Assembly (NCBI GenBank): GCA_963778375.1
Contig: CAVZTX010000017.1
Coordinates: forward strand, 50,710-114,709
DNA: 64,000 nt
DNA from: CAVZTX01 sp963778375
GTDB lineage: Bacteria; Chloroflexota; Ktedonobacteria; Ktedonobacterales; Ktedonobacteraceae
Direction: 5' to 3'
Positions 47,627 to 56,320 of this stretch are shown here, piece by piece. The first letter of the stretch is position 1. The number at the start of each line of letters is the position of its first letter. The notes under the pieces were generated by a model, which saw only the letters and a list, made by a program, of their open reading frames with translations, ran no database searches and was not told the origin of the DNA. The translations under genes were made by a program, and so were the position numbers.

Positions 47627-48788
47627 TTAGTACAGGCTATCATAAATGCGTTCCGAGTTTCTGTTCAAGTTTGTGTTCAGTTTCTCAACCGTATAGGTAC
47701 AGTTGATGGGTTTGGCAGCCTGGTTGTAGTAAGCGATGTAGTCGTGCAGAGACGTTTCCAGAGCGGTCGTACTCAGAAAGTGATTGGGCTGCAAGTGTTT
47801 GCGTTGTAGCACACTGAACCAGATTTCGAGCTGATCCAGCCAGGAGGCATTGGTCGGCAACCAGAGCACCTGAAAGTGCAGCTGTCCTTCACAGGCAACT
47901 TCCTGCTCACGCAGCCAGCCCTCCAGCTGTTTGGGCGCATGCGTGGTGCATTGTCCAGAATGAGGGTCAGCGTGTGGACCTTGCGCCGGAGGGCTTAGAG
48001 GAATAACGAGCTGCAGGAGGAAGGTCTGGAAATCGACAAAGCATTTGCGGGAGCGGCACAAGCCGTAGACTGGCCATCGGCCACGGAGAGTACAGCAAAC
48101 AGACTGGCGTGCGCCATGCCGCTGGTAGCGAGCTTCGTGCAGCATCGGCTTGCCTGATTGTGCGGGGCGCGGTGGCTGTTCACCCTCGCGTGCTTGGAGC
48201 GAGGTTTTCTCATACAGGCATAGCAACCAGATGCCAGCGCGCCAAGAGTGCTCGTGCTTGACCATAGGCCTGCAGTACAGGCCGAGCTCGTTGCAAGAAG
48301 AGACGGGATCATGGATGTGCTGCCAGGCGTGATAACGCCAGGGGTGCAGGCGTTCGGCTTTGAGCCAGCGCCCCACCGTGCTGGGCGAGATGGGCGGCAG
48401 GCCGGATCTTGGGCCACCCGACGAGCCAATTCGGCCGGCTCCAGCGCGAGAGTGGGACCTGCTGCTGGCGTGGCAAGCTACAGGCGAGGGCGGTGACCTG
48501 TGCGCGCACCTGAGGGGGAAAAACGACTCGGCGCCCACTGCGAGGCGCATCAGCCAACGAATGTGTCTTGACCCAGCGTCCGCGCCAAGCGCGGACCGTG
48601 CGGTCAGTCGTACCCACGACCGAGGCAATCTGCTGATTACTCTGCTCAGGATGGGCCTTCGCTCTCAGAATGATCTGGGCACGCACCGCGAGTGCCTGGG
48701 GCGTCGTGTGTGCTCGGATCAGGTGCTGAAGATGCTTGACTTCTTCAACGGTCAATACACTTGGATACGCGGGTTTGGGACCTCGCAT
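47627..48788 (-). pseudogene. IS630-family transposase, frameshifted
   Basis: The N-terminal helix-turn-helix half (from the ATG at 48788, QIASVVGTTDRTVRAWRGRW) and the C-terminal DDE half (HFQVLWLPTNASWLDQLEIW, then HDYIAYYNQAAKPI) lie in different frames, with several further frame changes around 47970-48450. Family length is about 350 residues, so most of the gene is present but it is inactive as sequenced. It lies directly upstream of aat and points away from it. Confidence 0.85.
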
Positions 48789-48879
48789 GAACTTTCACCT
48801 CCCACTCCCAGTTTATCCTCTCGCCGTGTTCCTGTCAAACTCGGAAAACACTTGTGATACGCTGTACTTAGCTATTCCT

Positions 48880-49470
48880 ATGCCCAAACGAACACCCGAA
48901 CCACTCGATCCGATCATGGTTATCAACGCCTACGCCCAGGGAATCTTCCCCATGCCCGATGACATGGGCAGAATTCGCTGGTATGCACCCGATCCTCGCG
49001 CTATCCTCGAACACGACCACCTGCACATCTCACATTCACTCCATGCCACCCTTCGCAAGAACATCTACGAAGTGCGTATGGACACAGCATTTGAGAACGT
49101 CATGCGTTGCTGCGCCGCTCGTGCAGATACATGGATCAACGAAGTATTTATTGCAACCTACACCCGGCTGCATTATGCAGGGATAACCCATAGTGTCGAA
49201 GCCTGGAAAGATGGAGTACTCGTTGGTGGCTTATACGGCGTAGCCCTTGGCGGCGCATTTATGGGCGAGAGCATGTTCTCATATGCTACCGATGCCTCAA
49301 AGGTCTGTTTGGTTACGCTGGTTGAGCATTTGAAGACGCGCGGCTATGTCTTGCACGACACACAGTTCCTCACACCCCACCTGGCATCGCTCGGCGTAAC
49401 CGAGATCCCACGCAAGATGTACGAACGTCGTCTGAAGGAGGCGTTGCGTTTAACCTGTAGCTGGAAATAG
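48880..49470 (+). CDS. aat: Leucyl/phenylalanyl-tRNA-protein transferase
   Basis: 196 residues from the ATG at 48880. An in-frame start 144 bases upstream would lie in IS sequence. Aat adds Leu or Phe to the N-terminus of proteins with basic first residues, marking them for ClpAP (N-degron pathway). GNAT-like fold with the signature VGGLYGVALGGAFMGESMFS, YAQGIFPMPDD near the N-terminus, and LHDTQFLTPHLASLGVTEIP. The IS630 remnant inserted just upstream may have altered its promoter. Confidence 0.92.
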   Translation: MPKRTPEPLDPIMVINAYAQGIFPMPDDMGRIRWYAPDPRAILEHDHLHISHSLHATLRKNIYEVRMDTAFENVMRCCAARADTWINEVFIATYTRLHYAGITHSVEAWKDGVLVGGLYGVALGGAFMGESMFSYATDASKVCLVTLVEHLKTRGYVLHDTQFLTPHLASLGVTEIPRKMYERRLKEALRLTCSWK

Positions 49471-49478
49471 GAAACTGC

Positions 49479-50330
49479 TCATGCCTCCGAGGTTTCCTCC
49501 ATCGCGGCTTCAGCCTCCGCCAACTCTTGCAGCCGTTCGTCATTCAGTTTCGCTTTCTCCTCGATCTGACCAAGCCAGCGGAAGAACAGCGGCGTCATCA
49601 CAAGCAGATCAACTAGCCCGGGCAACAACAATAATGCACCTCCGACCGCTTGATCGGCAAAAGCTGAAATACCCAACTGCGCAGGAACTACATAGCGAGG
49701 ATAGAAGACCACGCCAGAAAATACGAGCAGGAAGGCAAAAATATCCACCGGCTGCCCATCCAGAAACGCGTAGAGCATCTGCTGAGGGTAGCTCAATCGT
49801 CGCAGTTCGCGTACCGGCCCAATCAACGGCCACCAGTTGAGCAACGAAGTCAACAGAAAGCTGAGCATCTCAATGTGATAGAACGTACCATGCGCAAGTG
49901 CAAAATTGAACAATCCAGGTGCATGCCAGATCAGAAAGTTGAGATTGAAGATTGCCGAGGCCACAACAGGCTGGGTAAGCCCCCGCACTATCGTGCGCAC
50001 AACCGGCAAATTCACCACTGGCAGCAACAGCCAGGCAGGGATTGCAAACAAGAGCAATGGCGCACTCACTGTTATCAAGATAACCGCCTGTGCCATGTGT
50101 GCCGCAAACAATTGCGCCCTGGCAATCGTATCGAGAGGCGTAAGCAATACAAGTGCTATCGATAGAATTGCGGTCACAAAGGCAACTACCTGGCGAATCT
50201 TGATAGGCCGATGCTCGGCACTTCGACGGCCCGCAAACCTTATACCAAAACCATACAGCAAGCACAGCACCACAAGAAAAATAAGCGTAAACGGACTCCA
50301 GTGCCACGACAAATCTAGACCATAAAACAT
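49479..50330 (-). CDS. Cytochrome c oxidase assembly factor CtaG-like (caa3 type)
   Basis: 283 residues from the ATG at 50330, eight bases after TTGGAG; an upstream in-frame TTG at 50342 is part of that binding site. Seven membrane segments. Family features are WHWSPFTLIF at the N-terminus, FAAHMAQAVILITVSAPLLL with a conserved His, and FLIWHAPGLFNFAL. CtaG of this class assists copper insertion or assembly of caa3 oxidases in Gram-positive-like bacteria. It ends nine bases from the convergent aat gene. Confidence 0.88.
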   Translation of the reverse strand: MFYGLDLSWHWSPFTLIFLVVLCLLYGFGIRFAGRRSAEHRPIKIRQVVAFVTAILSIALVLLTPLDTIARAQLFAAHMAQAVILITVSAPLLLFAIPAWLLLPVVNLPVVRTIVRGLTQPVVASAIFNLNFLIWHAPGLFNFALAHGTFYHIEMLSFLLTSLLNWWPLIGPVRELRRLSYPQQMLYAFLDGQPVDIFAFLLVFSGVVFYPRYVVPAQLGISAFADQAVGGALLLLPGLVDLLVMTPLFFRWLGQIEEKAKLNDERLQELAEAEAAMEETSEA

Positions 50331-50473
50331 AAAGGTCTCCAAGATCTATGAAAAATATTTATCACCCAGTGCCTAGTATAGTCCAGAGTGAGATACCGTG
50401 CAAAGAGCAAGAACTCGGCGCGACCACCTAAGGCCCTTTTGTGCCAATTCCGCACCTATCATCCCAACCGTCT

Positions 50474-50522
50474 GATATAATGCAACCAAGAGAACCAATA
50501 TCACCCCAATGGAGATAAACCT
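50474..50522 (+). promoter_or_regulatory. Extended -10 promoter and ribosome binding site of glycerate kinase
   Basis: TATAAT at 50476-50481 is preceded by TG at 50473-50474 with one base between, an extended -10 element. No good -35 box is present, as is common for this class. GGAGAT lies about nine bases before the ATG at 50523. Confidence 0.5.
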
Positions 50523-51656
50523 ATGCGTATCGTCATCGCTCCCCAATCCCTCAAAGGAAGCCTCACCGCCGCTGAAGCCGGGCTGGCTATCGCAGAAGGT
50601 GTGCAAGCAGTCTATCCACACGCAGAGATCGACATAGTACCGGTTGCGGATGGCGGCGAAGGCACAGTGCAGGCGCTGGTCGATGCCACAGGCGGCGAGA
50701 TCGTGCCGCAAGTCGTAACAGGCCCATTAGGCGAACCGGTTTCAGCTTTCTTTGGACTACTCGGCGATGGACAGACAGCAGCAATTGAGATGGCAGCCTG
50801 TGCCGGTCTGCCACTTGTTCCTCCCTCAAAGCGCAACCCCCTCATTACGACGACATATGGAGTGGGCGAACTTATCCTGGCAGCATTGGATCGGAGGTGC
50901 CATCGTTTCATTATCGGCATCGGTGGCAGCGCTACCAACGACGGCGGCGCTGGCATGGCCCAAGCCTTAGGCGCTTCACTCCTCAATGAAGCTGGAACAG
51001 CAATTGGTCGTGGTGGTGCAGCCCTCGCTACACTCTCCCGTATCTCATTGGAAGGACTGGACTCGCGCCTGCAAGCATGTACAGTAGAGGTAGCCTGCGA
51101 TGTCACCAATCCACTCTGCGGCCCAACAGGTGCCTCAGCCGTCTACGGCCCACAAAAGGGAGCAACACCCGAGATGGTCACACAACTCAATGCAGCCCTG
51201 GCTCACTATGCAGAGATTATCGAGCGTGACCTTGCCCTATCCGTCAAAGATATTCCAGGTGCTGGTGCCGCGGGTGGGCTAGGCGCGGGCTTGATAGCCT
51301 TTGCTCACGCGACACTGCGACCCGGCGCTCAAATTGTGCTCGAAGCGGTACGGCTCGAAGAGCATGTACGCACAGCCAATCTAGTGATTACCGCTGAGGG
51401 GCAAATCGATAGTCAGACAGCCTATGGCAAAACCGTTGGTGCAGTTGCCGCCCTTGCCAAACGCTACGGCTTGCCTGTACTCGCACTTGCCGGCAGCCTC
51501 GGCGAAAACTACCACACCGTCTACACACTTGGCGTTGACGCCGTAGCCGCACTACCCTCCGGCCCCATGACCCTCGATTACGCCATGCAACACGCCGCTG
51601 AGCTAATGAAGGATGCCACCGAACGCTCCCTTCGACTAACCCGCCTACAATTTTAG
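50523..51656 (+). CDS. Glycerate kinase (GlxK/GarK family)
   Basis: 377 residues, full family length. It phosphorylates D-glycerate with ATP to 2-phosphoglycerate or 3-phosphoglycerate. Motifs: APQSLKGSLTA at the N-terminus, PVADGGEGT, GIGGSATNDGGAGMAQALGA, and PGAGAAGGLGAGL. Monocistronic between a divergent ctaG-like gene and a small downstream gene. It could serve glyoxylate or sugar-acid breakdown. Confidence 0.94.
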   Translation: MRIVIAPQSLKGSLTAAEAGLAIAEGVQAVYPHAEIDIVPVADGGEGTVQALVDATGGEIVPQVVTGPLGEPVSAFFGLLGDGQTAAIEMAACAGLPLVPPSKRNPLITTTYGVGELILAALDRRCHRFIIGIGGSATNDGGAGMAQALGASLLNEAGTAIGRGGAALATLSRISLEGLDSRLQACTVEVACDVTNPLCGPTGASAVYGPQKGATPEMVTQLNAALAHYAEIIERDLALSVKDIPGAGAAGGLGAGLIAFAHATLRPGAQIVLEAVRLEEHVRTANLVITAEGQIDSQTAYGKTVGAVAALAKRYGLPVLALAGSLGENYHTVYTLGVDAVAALPSGPMTLDYAMQHAAELMKDATERSLRLTRLQF

Positions 51657-51888
51657 CCCCCTACAAAAACCGGAATTTTCCCTCTGAAAAAGAAGTTCTC
51701 TGTAGTAAGATGCTCCGCAACCTGTATGAACCAAAAAGCAGAAATCTTATCGACTTCTAAGCAAGAAGTTGCATCTTCTTACTAGTTGATTGCGTATACA
51801 TAGCATACAGACCATAAAAAGTCTGGATGATCAAAAGGGTCGAAAGGCCCAAGGTTCGTTCCTTATCATTAGAGGGAGCAGTGTTATT

Positions 51889-52089
51889 ATGCCAGAAAAC
51901 ATGTACGTCACCGATAGTGCAGATTATGCGCGCCTACGTGCATTAGGTTTTTCAGAAATTGATGCCACCCGGCTGATCTTTATGAAAAATCACGTGACCG
52001 AAGAAATCGAATATCGTGAAATGGCCGAAGAAAGGCACCGTCTGAACTTTGTACGATGGCTCATCGAGCACAATCGCTTAGGTGAGTAG
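51889..52089 (+). CDS. Small conserved protein of unknown function
   Basis: 66 residues from the ATG at 51889, ten bases after AGAGGGAG; a longer in-frame version from 51790 has no binding site. It is charged and mostly helical (VTEEIEYREMAEERHRLNFV), with no membrane segment or cysteine motif. A strong terminator follows immediately at 52101-52128, which supports a real short gene. I do not recognise the family. Confidence 0.6.
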   Translation: MPENMYVTDSADYARLRALGFSEIDATRLIFMKNHVTEEIEYREMAEERHRLNFVRWLIEHNRLGE

Positions 52090-52100
52090 AAATAGATGAA

Positions 52101-52134
52101 AGGCGGGAGGCAACGATGCCTCCCGCCTCTTTTT
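52101..52134. terminator. Rho-independent terminator between the small gene and rnpB
   Basis: AGGCGGGAGGCA (52101-52112) pairs with TGCCTCCCGCCT (52117-52128) around a four-base loop and is followed by CTTTTTC. In the other direction it can also stop rnpB transcription. Confidence 0.88.
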
Positions 52135-52159
52135 CAGGGCTGTCAAAATGAGAGTATGA

Positions 52160-52605
52160 AATCAGTGTGGTTCGTGGGCCTGAGCAAGCCATAAGCCGAA
52201 TCCTGTCCCCACACAGCTCTTACGACTACCGAGGTGGCAATCATCTATCTAGGACACCGGTTACCCGGCATCTCAAGCGACCAACCCGAAGGTTGACAGG
52301 CGAGCAACCTGCAAGCGTGCCCACAAGGGGCACACTACTCCCTCTGTTCGGTCTTGCTCCGGATGGGGTTTACCCAGCCAGCCGGTCGCCCGGCTGCTGG
52401 TGAGCTCTTACCTCACCATTTCGCCCTTACCCGACATCAATCGCTTCTACAGTTCATGAAGATGCCGGGCGGTATGTTTCTGTGGCACTTTCCTTGGAGT
52501 CACCCCCACTGGCCGTTAGCCAGCATCCTGCTCTATGGAGTTCGGACTTTCCTCGGACCTCGCGGCCCGCGATTGCCTGTCTTCCTCAAACCCACCACAT
52601 TAGGG
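52160..52605 (-). ncRNA. rnpB: RNase P RNA, bacterial type A-like
   Basis: On the minus strand the conserved core GAGGAAAGTCCGAACTCC lies near the 5' end (about 52547-52564), followed by ACAGAAACATACCGCC and, near the 3' end, ATTCGGCTTATGGCTTGC. The outer ends pair (TGTGGT near 52599 with ACCACA near 52166), forming P1. The size of about 440 bases is normal. It is the catalytic RNA that matures tRNA 5' ends. The exact ends are estimated from P1. Confidence 0.93.
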
Positions 52606-52635
52606 TAACACAGATGTCTCTACTCGTCTAGTAAG

Positions 52636-52665
52636 TTGACGAGATGAATGAAATCGCGCTACAAT
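52636..52665 (+). promoter_or_regulatory. Promoter of the selD-rnc-rpoN operon
   Basis: TTGACG (52636-52641), 18 bases and TACAAT (52660-52665) form a good sigma-70 promoter about 30 bases before the selD start. It diverges from rnpB. Confidence 0.65.
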
Positions 52666-52696
52666 GACACAACAGAAAGTCTTTTGAGGTTATTTC

Positions 52697-53749
52697 ATGA
52701 CTCCAGGTCGGCAAATCCGCCTAACATCGCTCGCCAGTTGCGCTGGCTGAGCGTCCAAGATGGGCCCGGAAGCCCTGGCGCAGGTCCTGCGTCCACTCAA
52801 ATCTCATACCGCTCCACCTGAATTGTTGGTCGGGCTAGACGCTGCCGATGACGCAGCCGTATACCGCGTCAACGATTCCCAGGCGGTCATCAGCACAGCA
52901 GACTTCTTTCCGCCTGTGGTAGATGATCCCTACGCATTTGGAGCAATCGCTGCCGCCAACGCTATGAGCGATGTCTACGCCATGGGCGGTCAGGTCTTGA
53001 TGGCCATCAACCTCGTGGCATGGCCCGATAACCTTGACCCCGGCATACTCAGCGAAATTCTAAGCGGTGGTGCCGATATCGTCGCGCAAGCAGGAGGAGT
53101 GATCGCTGGTGGCCATTCCGTCACCGACAAGGAGCCGAAATACGGGCTTGCCGTCACAGGCACAGTCCACCCACAGCATATTCTGACCAAAGGTGGCGCG
53201 CAGCCCGGCGACTTGTTAATACTCAGCAAGCCGCTTGGCACAGGCTTAATTACCACCGCGCACAAACGCGACCAGGTAGAGGTCAGCGACCTGGATGCCG
53301 CGATTGCCTCCATGATGCAGTTAAATCGCAAGGCAAGCGCTGCACTCACCCAGCCAGGAGTACATGCGGTCACCGATATCACAGGTTTCGGCCTGCTTGG
53401 ACATGCCTGGGAAATGGCTTCACAGAGCCTCACCGGAATGCGTATCTCCTATGACGCGCTTCCGCTGCTGCCTCACGTCCGGCACTATGCCGAGCTAGGC
53501 TGCATTCCAGGCGGATCGAATCGCAACGAAACATATTTCAAGCCGCACGTTCGCATTCATGAACGAGTGGACGGCATCGACCAGGAAATACTGTGGGATC
53601 CTCAAACATCCGGCGGGCTTTTCGCGGCTATTGACCCGGCGTTATGGCCCACATTAGCCGCGCAGGCACCGGAAGTGACATTCTGGCGCATCGGTGAGGT
53701 GACGGAACACGTGGAAGATGAGACACAGGTGGTGTTAGAGGTATATTGA
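52697..53749 (+). CDS. selD: Selenide, water dikinase, with selenocysteine at codon 18 (in-frame UGA)
   Basis: The ATG at 52697 opens RQIRLTSLASCAG, then TGA (52748-52750) and ASKMGPEALAQVLRPL in the same frame. SelD has Cys or Sec at exactly this catalytic position, followed by the essential Lys (K21), so UGA is read as selenocysteine and the protein has 350 residues. Translation from the ATG at 52760 would lose the catalytic residues. Later motifs ADFFPPVVDDPYAFG and GGHSVTDKEPKYGL bind ATP and metal. SelD makes selenophosphate for Sec-tRNA and selenouridine. The rnc start codon overlaps its stop. Confidence 0.9.
52748..52790 (+). promoter_or_regulatory. Candidate bacterial SECIS element after the selD UGA
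   Basis: Within the 40 bases after the UGA, GGGC and GCCC (52762-52775) can pair around the loop CCGGAA, extended below by CCA/TGG. Bacterial SECIS hairpins lie at this distance and expose a G-rich loop to SelB. The fold was done by eye and is not tested. Confidence 0.4.
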
Positions 53750-54444
53750 TGGAAGATACGCAAGAGCAATCAAATCTACAAGAGATTCTAGGCATACATT
53801 TTGAAAATCCCGCATTGTTGAATCTGGCGCTGACCCATCGCTCGTACATTTACGAAACTCCGGGCGAGGGACAAATCTCCAACGAACGCCTTGAGTTCCT
53901 GGGCGACTCGATCCTGGCCTTCATCAGCGCGGATTTTCTCTATCGCACCTTCCAGGAAATGAACGAGGGCGAGCTGAGCGACATCCGTGCCACGCTTGTA
54001 AAGAGGGAAACGCTGGCAAACTTCGCCCGCGACATCCAACTAGGCACCTTCCTGCTGCTCGGCAAAGGCGAACAAAGCAGCGGTGGAGGTCAACGCGTGC
54101 TCGCCTCAGCATTTGAGGCCGTCCTTGGAGCCATCTACCTCGACCAGGGCATAGAAGCCGTGCAGCGCTTCCTGTTACCCCGCCTTGAACCTCTCGCAAG
54201 CAACATCGTCAAGAAACGCCTGTTCAAAGACAACAAATCTCTCTTTCAGGAACTGGCACAGGCACACGATGGCATCACCCCCTCTTACCGGCTGGTGGGC
54301 CAGGAAGGGCCATCGCACAATCGCGAGTTTACCGTAGAGGTGCTGCTGGGCGACCAGGTGGCAGGCAAAGGCCAGGGCCGTAACAAGCAAGCCGCCGAAC
54401 AAGAAGCTGCATACGCAGCGCTACAGAGCCGTGGATGGATGTAA
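53749..54444 (+). CDS. rnc: Ribonuclease III
   Basis: 231 residues from the ATG at 53749, which overlaps the selD stop (TGATG). The nuclease domain has the signature NERLEFLGDSIL and the catalytic EAVLGAIYLD segment. The double-stranded RNA-binding domain is at the C-terminus (from about residue 160: KSLFQELAQA to KQAAEQEAAYAAL). It processes rRNA precursors and other duplex RNAs, and may take part in trimming structured RNAs. It is co-transcribed with selD and, 28 bases on, rpoN. Confidence 0.95.
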   Translation: MEDTQEQSNLQEILGIHFENPALLNLALTHRSYIYETPGEGQISNERLEFLGDSILAFISADFLYRTFQEMNEGELSDIRATLVKRETLANFARDIQLGTFLLLGKGEQSSGGGQRVLASAFEAVLGAIYLDQGIEAVQRFLLPRLEPLASNIVKKRLFKDNKSLFQELAQAHDGITPSYRLVGQEGPSHNREFTVEVLLGDQVAGKGQGRNKQAAEQEAAYAALQSRGWM

Positions 54445-54472
54445 AGGGATATGCGGAAGATAGGAGGGACAC

Positions 54473-55921
54473 ATGCGACTAGAACCAACCCCCAGGCCAG
54501 ATCACGTTTTACGAGTCAGCGCAAGGCTCATCACATCAAGTACCATCCTTCACCTCTCATCAGATGAGTTAGAGCGTGCCGTCGTTCAGGAACAGATGGA
54601 AAATCCCGCGCTTGAAGTCAACGAGCAGCGCGTCTGCCTCTTCTGTGGCATGTTGATGCAGGGCCAAACCTGCGCCAACTGCGGACACTTCGCCGAACAA
54701 TCACCACCCGCGTTTCCCACCGGCGAAACATCCCTCAGCGAGGAAAATTCAGCCGAGATCCAATGGGGCGATTATCACACCTACGATATCTCCGAATATA
54801 GCAATGGAGATGGCGACGATGATGACGACTTTGACCCTGTAGCCAGTATTCCTCGCAGCGAAACGCTGGCCGAAGCCCTCTTGCAACAACTGGAAGCCCT
54901 TATTTCCCCCGACGACGCCCTCATTGCCGAACAACTCGTAGGCAACCTGAACGAGCGCGGCTACCTGGACATCAGTGTCAGCGAGATCGCCGACCATTTA
55001 CAGGTAGACGTCGAGCGCGTTCTCTACGTGCTCAGCCAGCTACAAACCTTGGAGCCGCCGGGCATCGGAGCACGCGACCTGCGCGAATGCCTGCTCATCC
55101 AGTTAGAGGTACTGAGCGAACTGGAAAGCCCGCATCCCCTCGCCCATACCTTAATCGATCGCTACCTCGACCGCCTCGGCCACAACCAGTTGCACGAAAT
55201 TGCCCGCGAACTAAAGGTGCCCGAATCAGAAGTACGCCAGGCCAGTCTCTACATCCGCAGCAACCTGCACCCATTTCCCGCACACACCTACCAGCCCACC
55301 ACCAGAACTGCCCCCACATTCGCAGCCTACATACGCCCCGACCTGATTATCCGCAAAGGCGAAACCGGCTACGAAGTAGAGATCATCGAGGAAAAACGCT
55401 ACCGCTTCTACATCAGCCCCGGCTACGGAACCCAGCCCCTCTACCTTGAAAATCAAACCTCCAACCAGGAACTACAACACTACATGCGCCAGCACGCCGA
55501 CCACGCAAAATTCTTCATCGACTGCATCCAACGCCGCTGGCGCACCCTCAAACGCGTCTCAGAACTCGTCGTAGACTACCAGCGCGAATTCCTAGAAAAG
55601 GGCACCCGCTACCTACGCCCCCTCACCCGCGCCGAAGTCGCCACCCGTCTCAACCTCGACGAAGGCACCGTCAGCCGCGCCACAGCCAACAAATACGCCC
55701 TCCTCCCCAACGGTCGCCTCATGCCCCTCTCCGACTTCTTCGACAGCTCCCTCAGCATAAAAGACATCCTCCGCGAACTCATCTCCTCCGAAGAACCCAA
55801 ACACCGCCTCAGCGACGACGAACTCGCCCGCCTCCTAGCCGCCCGAGGCATCCCCATGGCCCGCCGCACCGTCACCAAGTACCGCGAAGAAATGGGAATT
55901 GGCTCCTCAAGAGAACGATAA
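54473..55921 (+). CDS. rpoN: RNA polymerase sigma-54 factor with a zinc-ribbon-like insert
   Basis: 482 residues. Region I is present but atypical: it lacks the usual Gln-rich start and reads VLRVSARLITSSTILHLSSD. Then come two CxxC pairs (CLFCGMLMQGQTCANC) that look like a zinc ribbon, and an acidic linker (GDGDDDDDFDP). The core-binding domain follows (PPGIGARDLRECLLIQLE), then a helix-turn-helix and the RpoN box MARRTVTKYREEMGI. Sigma-54 directs transcription at -24/-12 promoters with enhancer-binding ATPases. The cysteine insert between region I and the core is unusual and could sense redox or metals (inference). Confidence 0.92.
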   Translation: MRLEPTPRPDHVLRVSARLITSSTILHLSSDELERAVVQEQMENPALEVNEQRVCLFCGMLMQGQTCANCGHFAEQSPPAFPTGETSLSEENSAEIQWGDYHTYDISEYSNGDGDDDDDFDPVASIPRSETLAEALLQQLEALISPDDALIAEQLVGNLNERGYLDISVSEIADHLQVDVERVLYVLSQLQTLEPPGIGARDLRECLLIQLEVLSELESPHPLAHTLIDRYLDRLGHNQLHEIARELKVPESEVRQASLYIRSNLHPFPAHTYQPTTRTAPTFAAYIRPDLIIRKGETGYEVEIIEEKRYRFYISPGYGTQPLYLENQTSNQELQHYMRQHADHAKFFIDCIQRRWRTLKRVSELVVDYQREFLEKGTRYLRPLTRAEVATRLNLDEGTVSRATANKYALLPNGRLMPLSDFFDSSLSIKDILRELISSEEPKHRLSDDELARLLAARGIPMARRTVTKYREEMGIGSSRER

Positions 55922-56009
55922 CCAGCAGAGATAAACTTTTGTATACTGCATGCTTTTCTTGATGGTATAATTGTGAGCAAGTGATTATAAAGCAAGGAGA
56001 TGCATGCAT

Positions 56010-56255
56010 ATGAGCCTCGTAATCCCTGATGATATCCTGCGTGCCGCCAACATGTCAGCAGGAGAACTGCGGCGAGAAATCGCACTCCTGCTCTTCCAAC
56101 AAGACAAACTCACTCTTGGGCAAGCCAGCGAATTTGCAGGCATCAACCAGTTGGAGTTTCAACGTTTGCTAGCAGGCCATCACATTCCAGTTCATTATGA
56201 TGTACAGGAATTCACCGATGATCTCGATACGCTCCGTCGGCTGGGACAGCTATGA
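56010..56255 (+). CDS. UPF0175 family antitoxin
   Basis: 81 residues from the ATG at 56010, ten bases after AAGGAG; an ATG two codons earlier is too close. The helix-turn-helix-like body RREIALLLFQQDKLTLGQAS and FAGINQLEFQRLLAGHHIPV are family marks. UPF0175 proteins usually pair with a PIN-domain toxin encoded immediately downstream. Here the downstream frame overlaps by four bases as expected, but it is truncated. Confidence 0.88.
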   Translation: MSLVIPDDILRAANMSAGELRREIALLLFQQDKLTLGQASEFAGINQLEFQRLLAGHHIPVHYDVQEFTDDLDTLRRLGQL

Positions 56256-56320
56256 TTGTCGTCAGCAATACCTCAAATGTGTCCGACTCTCCTGAAAAGC
56301 TTGGGATAATCCAGCACTAA
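56252..56320 (+). pseudogene. Truncated PIN-domain toxin start
   Basis: The frame overlaps the antitoxin stop (ATGA) and begins MIVVSNTS, the usual start of a PIN-domain ribonuclease with its first catalytic Asp replaced by Asn. It ends after 22 codons. The rest of the toxin is missing, and the convergent glycolipid-binding-like gene lies in its place. The antitoxin is therefore an orphan. Confidence 0.65.

Noticed and set aside
52167..52608. Two small plus-strand open frames
   Set aside because: They are antisense to the well-conserved RNase P RNA.
52760..53749. selD starting at the internal ATG at 52760
   Set aside because: It would drop the catalytic Sec/Cys position and the essential Lys. 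The frame continues upstream through UGA to a good ATG at 52697.
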